This document shows positions 29,701 through 36,508 of a stretch of DNA of 48,552 nucleotides, in pieces. The notes beneath the pieces were generated by a model. It was given only the letters and a program-made list of their open reading frames with translations. It had not been told where the DNA came from and made no database searches. The stretch is from Clostridia bacterium (lineage in GTDB: Bacteria > Bacillota > DULZ01), in the NCBI GenBank assembly GCA_012840125.1, contig DULZ01000024.1, positions 1-48,552 on the forward strand, given 5' to 3'. The position numbers and the translations under genes were made by a program. The first letter of the stretch is position 1. The number at the start of each line of letters is the position of its first letter.

Positions 29701-30918
29701 TTGTCAGTTAATCCTGAATTGATTAAGAGCAACGTGTCAATCAAGCCGGACTATCGTGTGTTAGTGTTGTTGAGTTTGGGTCATTTGGCCGCTGACATCA
29801 ATCAGGGTGCTTTACCTGTGATTCTGCCCAGGTTGTTCACTGAGTACGGGTTGTCCTATACCTTGGCGGCTACCATCATGATGGTTTTTAATTTTAGCTC
29901 TTCCATCATCCAGCCTGTTTTCGGTTGGTATAGTGACAGGAAAACAGCCTTATGGTTACTGCCGGGAGGAGTGTTGCTGGCCTCTTTAGGGATGGCCTTG
30001 ATGGGATTTGCCGGGAATCTCGGCCTTATTTTATTACTGGTTCTGCTGAGCGGCATCGGAGTCGCCAGTTACCATCCCGAAGGTTCTAAAGCTGCTCATT
30101 TTGCCAGCGGTACCGCCAAAGCATCAGCCATGTCCATTTTTTCCGTTGGGGGTAATTTAGGTTATGGTTTGGGAGCGGCTATTATGGCAGCCTTTCTTGC
30201 GGTGGGGGGAGTGAAGGGGACAGTCTACCTATTGATTCCGGGGATTATTGTCGCAGGGCTGCTGTGGCATTACTTGCCCTACATACCCAGTGCACCCCGT
30301 GGCTCCGGCGCGGCGAAAGGTGGTGCGCCTGAAAGTTCCGGCAGCCAGGTGTACTGGAAGCCCCTCATCCTGTTGTGCATCATCGTAGTGCTGCGATCTT
30401 TCATTCAGACTGGGCTCACTACCTTCATCCCTCTTTATCTTGTGACTTATCTCGGGGCGTCGGAGAGTTACGGCAGCACGCTGATTTCCGTTTTCCTATT
30501 GTCAGGTGCTGTCGGTACCGTGTTGGGGGGACCCTTAGCGGACCGCATGGGTAAAACGAAATTAATCGCCTGGTCCATGGGTTTAATGCCGCCGTTGATT
30601 CTGTTGTTCCTGTTTGCGCCGCCCTGGCTAAGCGTGATAGCCTTAAGCCTGACCGGCGGGGTATTGATTTCCACGTTTTCTTCTACCATCGTGCTGGGCC
30701 AGTCTTTCATGCCCAACGCCGTCGGGATTGCTTCGGGGCTGATGCTGGGGTTTGCCATCGGTACCGGTGGACTGGGGGCCGTGTTACTGGGATTGGTGGC
30801 TGACCACCTGGGGATTGATGTGACGATGTTGACCATAGCTTTCTTGCCGGCCGTTGGCTTGCTGCTGTCTCTCATCTTCGCTAAAGTGCAGCGGAAGTAC
30901 GTCGGTGTGGTGAGCTAA
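29701..30918 (+). CDS. fsr: MFS transporter of the fosmidomycin-resistance (Fsr) type
   Basis: Twelve-helix major-facilitator exporter of 405 residues. Typical Fsr features are LSLGHLAADINQGALPVILP in helix 1 and GVASYHPEGSKAAHFASG after helix 4, with a second half starting YWKPLILLCIIVVLRSF. A Gly/Ser-rich cytoplasmic loop separates the halves. Homologues pump out fosmidomycin and other small compounds; the natural substrate here is unknown. I chose TTG 29701, 11 nt after AAAGGAG, over GTG 29680, which has no ribosome site. It is monocistronic, with its own promoter and a strong terminator. Confidence 0.92.
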   Translation: MSVNPELIKSNVSIKPDYRVLVLLSLGHLAADINQGALPVILPRLFTEYGLSYTLAATIMMVFNFSSSIIQPVFGWYSDRKTALWLLPGGVLLASLGMALMGFAGNLGLILLLVLLSGIGVASYHPEGSKAAHFASGTAKASAMSIFSVGGNLGYGLGAAIMAAFLAVGGVKGTVYLLIPGIIVAGLLWHYLPYIPSAPRGSGAAKGGAPESSGSQVYWKPLILLCIIVVLRSFIQTGLTTFIPLYLVTYLGASESYGSTLISVFLLSGAVGTVLGGPLADRMGKTKLIAWSMGLMPPLILLFLFAPPWLSVIALSLTGGVLISTFSSTIVLGQSFMPNAVGIASGLMLGFAIGTGGLGAVLLGLVADHLGIDVTMLTIAFLPAVGLLLSLIFAKVQRKYVGVVS

Positions 30919-30943
30919 AAAGAACCGCAAGGTTCTTTTTTTT
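30918..30943 (+). terminator. Terminator of the MFS gene
   Basis: AAGAACC, loop gcaa, GGTTCTT followed by seven more T (about 30920-30943). Confidence 0.9.
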
Positions 30944-31022
30944 GAACTCGCCAAGCATTGACGCCCTTGGCTTGAGAGGCTTTTGGAACAATTTACTACT
31001 ATCCATCCCTGAGATGGACGAG

Positions 31023-31187
31023 TATAATCTTAGTATACAAGTGATAATTCCCATTTTTTCCTTTACACTCTGAGGAACGTTGATTGTGGGAGCTCGAGCT
31101 GGTGGACAAGGGGGTGTTACCGTTTTAGAGTGTTTGGGAAAATTTGGGGATGCAATTCAATCCTAATCTTTGGAAAGGGGTAACGAG
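31023..31187 (+). promoter_or_regulatory. Promoter and possible structured leader of the CAP-domain gene
   Basis: TATAAT at 31023-31028 is a good -10 but has no recognisable -35. Downstream, ACACTCT (31065-31071) and AGAGTGT (31127-31133) can close a 55-nt internal region that contains the palindrome AGCTCGAGCT. The ribosome site AAAGGGG follows. I do not recognise a known riboswitch. Confidence 0.4.
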
Positions 31188-31934
31188 ATGAAGTTAGCAA
31201 AGTATCTGGCAACCGTGGCACTGGTTCTGTCTTTGGTGGTTTTACCGGTCCTACCAACGGAAAGTGCAGATGCGGCAAGTAGATATGTAACTAACTATAA
31301 GACCACGTACTATTACTCCTACTCGGTTCCAACTCAGACGGTTAATTATACAACCACTTACAAATTGTATTATGATACTGCCACAGGTAAGTATTATTGG
31401 GTACAGCAACCTGCCTCACAAACTCCTGTAACACCCGGCAATACCGGTAATGCGGGCAACTCCGGCAGCACCGGTACACCTGCTAAGCCGCAGGAAACAC
31501 CTACCCAGCCCCAAAAGCCGGCTCCCAGCCCCTCTACCCCGTCTAATGCCAGCAGTTTTGAAATGCAGGTAGTGGAGCTGGTAAACCAGGAGAGAGCTAA
31601 AGCCGGATTAAAGCCTTTGACTTATGATGCCCAGCTGTCCCAAGTGGCAAGATTAAAGTCTCAAGACATGAGGGACAAAAAGTACTTCTCCCATACGTCA
31701 CCCACTTACGGTTCTCCCTTCGACATGATGAAGAAGTACGGTATCAGCTACCGTACGGCAGGGGAGAACATCGCTGCCGGACAAGCCACACCGGCGCAAG
31801 TGGTGCAGGCATGGATGAATAGTTCCGGCCACAGGGCTAATATCCTGAACAGCCAGTATACTCATATCGGCGTGGGTTATGCCCAAGGCGGCAGTTACGG
31901 TCACTACTGGACCCAGATGTTTATCGGTAAATAG
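31188..31934 (+). CDS. Secreted CAP-domain (SCP/PR1, YkwD-like) protein
   Basis: Exported protein of 248 residues. A signal peptide (about 1-30, ending near ADAAS) is followed by a Tyr/Thr-rich segment rich in TTYK and YYSY, a Pro/Thr/Gly linker, and a C-terminal CAP domain (about 120-248). The domain carries VELVNQERAKAGLKPL, YFSHTSPTYGSPFDMM, TAGENIAAG, VQAWMNSSGHRANIL and HYWTQMFIG, including the conserved His and Glu. Bacterial CAP proteins of this type are cell-surface or spore-associated; their chemistry is unsettled. The start is ATG 31188 after AAAGGGG; an in-frame TTG at 31170 precedes that site. Confidence 0.92.
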   Translation: MKLAKYLATVALVLSLVVLPVLPTESADAASRYVTNYKTTYYYSYSVPTQTVNYTTTYKLYYDTATGKYYWVQQPASQTPVTPGNTGNAGNSGSTGTPAKPQETPTQPQKPAPSPSTPSNASSFEMQVVELVNQERAKAGLKPLTYDAQLSQVARLKSQDMRDKKYFSHTSPTYGSPFDMMKKYGISYRTAGENIAAGQATPAQVVQAWMNSSGHRANILNSQYTHIGVGYAQGGSYGHYWTQMFIGK

Positions 31935-31952
31935 AAATCAACTTTAACTCTT

Positions 31953-31981
31953 AAAGCCACAGTTGACCCTGTGGCTTTTTT
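31953..31981 (+). terminator. Terminator of the CAP-domain gene
   Basis: AAAGCCACAG (31953-31962), loop TTGACC, CTGTGGCTTT (31969-31978), then more T. Confidence 0.9.
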
Positions 31982-32047
31982 ACATGATTTTTAGTATACT
32001 TATTAAAATAGATAGACTTTGCACAGGTTTTAGAAGAGGAGAGATGG

Positions 32048-33982
32048 ATGTTGGGCAAAACTCTGGCGGAAAAAATCATTGAGCAGCACTTAGTTTCAGG
32101 GAAAATGGTGCCGGGTGAAGAAATCGCTATCAAGATCGACCAAACCCTGACGCAGGACGCTACTGGCACCATGGCTTATTTGCAGTTTGAAGCCCTGGGG
32201 ATCCCGAGAGTGAAAACGAAACTTTCGGTTAGTTACGTGGATCACAATACTTTACAGAACGGGTTTGAAAACGCCGACGATCACCGCTTTTTGCAGACTT
32301 TTTCCAAGAAATACGGTCTTTATTATTCCAAAGCCGGGAACGGTATCTGCCATCAAGTGCATTTGGAACGCTTTGCCAAGCCCGGTGACACGCTGCTGGG
32401 CGCTGACAGCCACACTCCTACCGCCGGGGCCATGGGGATGCTGGCCATCGGAGCCGGCGGTTTGGATGTAGCCACGGCGATGGCAGGAGAGCCTTTTTAC
32501 CTCCGGATGCCCAGTATTACCAAAATCGAGCTGCGCGGTAAACCGGCTCCTTGGGTGACGGCGAAGGATATTATATTAGAAGTGTTACGCCGCTTAACAG
32601 TTAAAGGTGGCGTTGGGAAAATCATCGAATATGCCGGTGATGGACTGCAGCACCTGACCGTGCCTGAAAGGGCCACGATTACCAACATGGGGGCGGAACT
32701 CGGTGCTACCACCTCTATTTTTCCCAGCGATGAGTTAACCCGCCAGTATCTTAAGGCCCAGGGTAGGGAAGAGGACTGGCAGCCGCTGGCGGCGGATCCG
32801 GATGCCGTTTATGCCGAAGAAATCGTCATCCAACTGGACGAACTGGTGCCCCTGGTAGCCTGCCCCCATAGTCCTGATGCGGTGCGGCCTGTAGCGGAAT
32901 TAGGGGAAATCAAGGTCGATCAAGTGGTGATAGGGAGCTGCACCAATTCCTCCTACAAAGACCTGATGCAAGCGGCTTGGATTCTGAAAGGAAAGAGAAT
33001 CCATCCGGACGTGAGCCTGGTGGTGGCGCCGGGATCCCGCCAGGTGATGAAGATGCTAGTCGACAACGGGGCCCTGGGTGACCTGATCATGGCGGGAGCC
33101 CGTATCTTGGAGTGCGCCTGCGGTCCCTGCGTAGGGGTGGGACAAGCACCTGCCACCAATGCCGTTTCGGTGCGCACCATCAACCGCAACTTTGAGGGTC
33201 GAAGCGGGACCAAGAGTGCACAGGTGTATTTGGCCAGCCCGGAAGTGGCAGCCGCCGCAGCCCTGGCCGGGAAGCTGGTAGACCCGCGTACCCTGGGCGA
33301 ATATCGCAGCGTCCCCATGCCGGACAAGTTTATCATCGACGACAGCATGATCTTGCCGCCGGCGGAAAACGGGGCGGAAATAGAGATTATCAGGGGTCCG
33401 AATATTAAACCCCTGCCGATCAATGAAGCTTTACCGGAGGAAATTGAGGCACCGGTTATTCTCAAAGTGGGGGACAATATTACTACCGACCATATCGTCC
33501 CAGCCGGTTCCAAAGTACTGCCCCTGCGTTCCAACATTCCTGCCATCTCGGAATATACTTTCTCCGGCATTGATCCTGCTTTTGCCGCCAGGGCTAAAGA
33601 AGCAGGCAAGAGTTTTATTGTCGGTGGCGAAAACTATGGGCAAGGTTCAAGCCGGGAGCATGCTGCGCTGGCGCCCATGTACCTGGGGATTAAAGCCGTG
33701 ATCGCTAAATCCTTCGCTCGAATTCATAAAGCCAATTTGATTAACATGGGGATCCTGCCGCTTACTTTTGTTAACAGCCAGGATTACGACGGCATCGACC
33801 GGGATGATCGCTTGCGCGTTGTGAACCTGCCGGCACAGCTGCAAGCAGGGAACAAGATCGTGTTCCAGAACCTCACCAAGGGAACGGAAATCGTGCTGGA
33901 ACACAACCTGACCGGCCGGGAGTTGGCCATTGTGCTGGCCGGTGGTCTGCTAAATTATGTAAGAAAATCACGGGCACACTGA
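32048..33982 (+). CDS. acnA: Aconitate hydratase (aconitase)
   Basis: Interconverts citrate and isocitrate in the TCA cycle. The 644-residue protein is the compact aconitase type rather than the roughly 900-residue AcnA/IRP form. Iron-sulfur ligands are seen in IGSCTNSS (about 295-302) and CACGPCVG (about 357-364). Substrate-binding motifs include GADSHTPTAGAMG (about 118-130), and the swivelling domain has GGENYGQGSSREHAA (about 517-531). ATG 32048 follows GAGGAG at 6 nt. It is monocistronic between two terminators. Homoaconitase or isopropylmalate isomerase is less likely at this length. Confidence 0.95.
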   Translation: MLGKTLAEKIIEQHLVSGKMVPGEEIAIKIDQTLTQDATGTMAYLQFEALGIPRVKTKLSVSYVDHNTLQNGFENADDHRFLQTFSKKYGLYYSKAGNGICHQVHLERFAKPGDTLLGADSHTPTAGAMGMLAIGAGGLDVATAMAGEPFYLRMPSITKIELRGKPAPWVTAKDIILEVLRRLTVKGGVGKIIEYAGDGLQHLTVPERATITNMGAELGATTSIFPSDELTRQYLKAQGREEDWQPLAADPDAVYAEEIVIQLDELVPLVACPHSPDAVRPVAELGEIKVDQVVIGSCTNSSYKDLMQAAWILKGKRIHPDVSLVVAPGSRQVMKMLVDNGALGDLIMAGARILECACGPCVGVGQAPATNAVSVRTINRNFEGRSGTKSAQVYLASPEVAAAAALAGKLVDPRTLGEYRSVPMPDKFIIDDSMILPPAENGAEIEIIRGPNIKPLPINEALPEEIEAPVILKVGDNITTDHIVPAGSKVLPLRSNIPAISEYTFSGIDPAFAARAKEAGKSFIVGGENYGQGSSREHAALAPMYLGIKAVIAKSFARIHKANLINMGILPLTFVNSQDYDGIDRDDRLRVVNLPAQLQAGNKIVFQNLTKGTEIVLEHNLTGRELAIVLAGGLLNYVRKSRAH

Positions 33983-33988
33983 TACGGT

Positions 33989-34017
33989 GGAGAGGCCGCC
34001 AAAGGCCTCTCTTTTTT
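33989..34017 (+). terminator. Terminator of the aconitase gene
   Basis: GAGAGGCC (33989-33996), loop gccaaa, GGCCTCTC (34003-34010), then seven T. Confidence 0.93.
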
Positions 34018-34028
34018 TCATGCCCGGC

Positions 34029-34072
34029 ATTCGCTGAATCATATTGACAGCGAATTATTCGGTTGGTAAAAT
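34029..34072 (+). promoter_or_regulatory. Promoter with embedded inverted repeat, iron-sulfur/cytochrome b operon
   Basis: TTGACA (34044-34049), 17-bp spacer, TAAAAT (34067-34072). A perfect 8-bp inverted repeat, ATTCGCTG (34029-34036) and CAGCGAAT (34048-34055), brackets the -35 box. A nearly identical arrangement stands at 43125-43150, which suggests a shared operator. Confidence 0.7.
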
Positions 34073-34119
34073 AAAAACATCAAACCCCATGGGGGTATAT
34101 TTAAGGGGAGGGAATACGA

Positions 34120-35097
34120 TTGCCGCCTATTTCGAGGAGGACTTTCATCAAAAGAGCCGTTGCGTCGAGTGTCGCAGGCACTGTCGCTTTGTCGGGAGCC
34201 GGGAAATGGGCAAGGGCTGCGACCGGCAGTGGAGCCGTGGGCACTTTAATTGATTTAAGTAAGTGTAATGGGTGTAAGGAACGGCCCGTGCCGGCTTGTG
34301 TGGAGGCCTGCCGGACGGAGAATAAAGAAAAGTTTCCCCGGGTAGAAGTAAAAGACATCCCCAACTACTGGCCGCAGAAAAAGCATGAGGACTGGTCCGG
34401 CAAACAGGACTTGATAAATCGCCTGACGCCGTACAATTGGACCTACGTAGAAACGGTCCAGGTGGAACATGAGGGCCGGCAGTATGAGCTGCACATTCAA
34501 CGCAGGTGCATGCACTGCGACAACCCGCCTTGTGCCAACCTGTGCCCATTCAGTGCTCAGGAAAAGACCCCGGAAGGCCCGGTGTTAATTAATCACTCTC
34601 TTTGCTTTGGAGGAGCCAAGTGCCGTGACGTCTGTCCCTGGCAGATACCGCAGCGACAGGCGGGGGTGGGTTTATACATGCAGGTGGCGCCAAAGTACGT
34701 GGGTGGCGGTGTAATGTACAAATGTGATCTCTGTTATGACAGGATTAAGGCGGGAGGAGTACCGGCTTGTGTGGAAGCCTGCCCCCGGGAGGCCCTGTTG
34801 TTTGGTGCAAAGGAAACAATGTTACAAGAAGCCCGGGCCAGGGCCCAAGGGATGAACGGTTACATTTATGGTGAGGTTGAAAACGGTGGGACCTCTACCT
34901 TTTACGTATCGCCGGTACCTTTCGAGAAAATCCATGAGGCCCTGGTTGAGAAAGGGGCAGTCCCGGGTATGAAACCGGAGGTAGAGAATTACCTGGATTC
35001 GGTGAACGGCATCGCTAAGAGTCTGGTCATTGCCCCGCTGGCCGGGATTTTTGCCGCCGGCTATGCTGCGGTCAAAACCATGAAAGGGGAGGAATAG
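34120..35097 (+). CDS. Tat-exported 4Fe-4S ferredoxin subunit (FdnH/HybA-like)
   Basis: Electron-transfer protein of 325 residues with four iron-sulfur cluster motifs. The N-terminus has a twin-arginine signal (SRRTFIKRAVASS), so it should be exported folded. Cysteine groups follow: SKCNGCKERPVPACVEAC, RCMHCDNPPCANLC, CFGGAKCRDVC, and YKCDLCYDR with PACVEACP. A C-terminal hydrophobic helix (about 290-315) would anchor it outside the membrane. This is the beta-subunit layout of formate dehydrogenase or hydrogenase complexes. The start is TTG 34120, 8 nt after GGGGAGGG. The cytochrome b gene follows after 2 bp, but no molybdopterin or nickel-iron catalytic subunit lies in the window. Confidence 0.92.
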   Translation: MPPISRRTFIKRAVASSVAGTVALSGAGKWARAATGSGAVGTLIDLSKCNGCKERPVPACVEACRTENKEKFPRVEVKDIPNYWPQKKHEDWSGKQDLINRLTPYNWTYVETVQVEHEGRQYELHIQRRCMHCDNPPCANLCPFSAQEKTPEGPVLINHSLCFGGAKCRDVCPWQIPQRQAGVGLYMQVAPKYVGGGVMYKCDLCYDRIKAGGVPACVEACPREALLFGAKETMLQEARARAQGMNGYIYGEVENGGTSTFYVSPVPFEKIHEALVEKGAVPGMKPEVENYLDSVNGIAKSLVIAPLAGIFAAGYAAVKTMKGEE

Positions 35098-35099
35098 GA

Positions 35100-35759
35100 A
35101 TGCAGCGACATAACCTGGCGGTCCGTATCCAACACTGGTTGGTGGTGCTCTCCACCTTTACGTTGATTTTTACCGGGATTGGCCAGATGCCCGTTTACAA
35201 GCGGTACATGGTGGACCAGTTACCCGGTTTAGCTTGGAGTTCAGATTATGGCATTACGGTGATGCTGCATTATATTGCCGGCATCGTGCTGGTCTTTGCC
35301 GCCGTTCTTCATCTTTGTTACCTGTTTTTTACGAAGAATTATGACATTATCCCCAGGAAAGGGGACGTGAAGGAAAGCTTCTTAATTATCAAGGCCATGT
35401 TCGGCCTGGGAGAAGAACCGCCCCAAGGGAAATACCTGGCGGAGCAGAGACTGGCCTACGCTTATATGGTCTTCTGGTTCGCTGTAATCATCATCACCGG
35501 GATAGTCAAGATGATCAAAAACTTCCCGGGCGTGTACTTGCCCGCAGGTTTTATATCCCTCAATACCCACCTACACAACTTGTCGATGATATTTCTCTTG
35601 CTCGGCATCATCGCCCATTTGGCGGCTTTCCTGCTAAAGCCCAACTGGCCTCTCGTGCCGAGTATGTTTACCGGTAGGGTTAATCCGGAATATGCCAAGA
35701 AGAGACATCCCTTGTGGTACTATGCGAAACTGCACCGGACGGATAAACCCTCAGCCTGA
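35100..35759 (+). CDS. Membrane cytochrome b subunit (formate dehydrogenase gamma/hydrogenase type)
   Basis: Four-helix membrane protein of 219 residues expected to bind two haems b and pass electrons from the iron-sulfur partner to quinone. Candidate haem ligands are His in RIQHWLVV (helix 1), VMLHYIAG and VLHLCYL (helix 2), and HLHNLSM and IIAHLAAF (helix 4). It starts 2 bp after the iron-sulfur gene and is translationally linked to it. A strong terminator follows, so the operon holds only these two subunits. Confidence 0.9.
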   Translation: MQRHNLAVRIQHWLVVLSTFTLIFTGIGQMPVYKRYMVDQLPGLAWSSDYGITVMLHYIAGIVLVFAAVLHLCYLFFTKNYDIIPRKGDVKESFLIIKAMFGLGEEPPQGKYLAEQRLAYAYMVFWFAVIIITGIVKMIKNFPGVYLPAGFISLNTHLHNLSMIFLLLGIIAHLAAFLLKPNWPLVPSMFTGRVNPEYAKKRHPLWYYAKLHRTDKPSA

Positions 35760-35785
35760 ATGCCTGTACCGCACAGGCATTTTTT
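35759..35785 (+). terminator. Terminator of the iron-sulfur/cytochrome b operon
   Basis: AATGCCTGT (35759-35767), loop accgc, ACAGGCATT (35773-35781), then T-run. Confidence 0.92.
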
Positions 35786-35823
35786 CTTTGCTGTCTTTTG
35801 CAAGAAAATTCTTTGAATTTTGA

Positions 35824-35879
35824 TTGACTTCATGGCCTGGAATTCATATAATGGAAGTTAAGAATGAATGGTCATTCAT
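35824..35879 (+). promoter_or_regulatory. Promoter and FadR-type operator of the beta-oxidation operon
   Basis: TTGACT (35824-35829), 17-bp spacer, TATAAT (35847-35852). Just after the expected start of transcription is a perfect palindrome, ATGAATG (35864-35870), GT, CATTCAT (35873-35879). It resembles the TGAATGA...TCATTCA box bound by Bacillus FadR. The TetR-family gene is first in the operon, so autoregulation is likely. Confidence 0.8.
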
Positions 35880-35900
35880 CAATTTGAAAGGGAGACCCTT

Positions 35901-36491
35901 ATGCCGATCAAAAAAGGAGAAAAATACCTACAGATACTGGAAGCGGCCGTCAAGGAATTCGCCGAAAACGGTTATCACAAGACGCAAGTGTCACGCATTG
36001 CTAAGGAGGCCGGAGTAGCTGACGGAACCATTTATTTGTATTTTGAGAGCAAAGAGGACATCCTGATTTCTTTGTTTACCGAAAAGATGGGGGACTTTGT
36101 AGCCGCATTGAGGAATAAACTGGAGGCGTCAAAGGGCTTCTGTGAGCAGTTGAAAACCTTGGTTTACCACCATTTAGAAATGCTGGGGGCTAACCCGGCT
36201 CAGGCGATGGTGACGCAAATCGAGTTGAGGCAAATAGATCCTAAGATAAATCAGGGCATTTCCGCTCCGCTTAAGAGTTATTTTAATGTCATTGAGGAGG
36301 TGATCCGGCTAGGACAGCAAGAGGGACAGGTGAGCAAGGACCTGGATGTAAGACTGGCCCGCAAGCTGGTCTTTGGTGCCATTGATGAAGTAGTTACCTG
36401 TTGGGTAATGACCACCAAAAAATATGAACTAATCTCCCTGGCTGAGCCACTGTATGCCATGCTCAAAGCTGCATTGGTAAAAAATAAATAA
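35901..36491 (+). CDS. fadR: TetR family regulator of fatty-acid degradation (FadR-like)
   Basis: Repressor of 196 residues expected to bind the palindrome at its own promoter and release it on binding long-chain acyl-CoA. The N-terminal HTH is seen as ILEAAVKEFAENGYHKTQVSRIAKEAGVADGTIYLYFESKEDIL, and the helical ligand domain follows. I chose ATG 35901, 7 nt after AAAGGGAG; the frame open further upstream crosses the operator. It is followed within 20 bp by fadN, matching the pairing of a FadR-type regulator with fad genes in Bacillus. Confidence 0.9.
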   Translation: MPIKKGEKYLQILEAAVKEFAENGYHKTQVSRIAKEAGVADGTIYLYFESKEDILISLFTEKMGDFVAALRNKLEASKGFCEQLKTLVYHHLEMLGANPAQAMVTQIELRQIDPKINQGISAPLKSYFNVIEEVIRLGQQEGQVSKDLDVRLARKLVFGAIDEVVTCWVMTTKKYELISLAEPLYAMLKAALVKNK

Positions 36492-36508
36492 AAAGGAGGA
36501 ATGGTTTC

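Noticed and set aside
32953-33609. 218-codon minus-strand ORF
   Set aside because: Shadow of the aconitase gene, whose active-site motifs cover this stretch.
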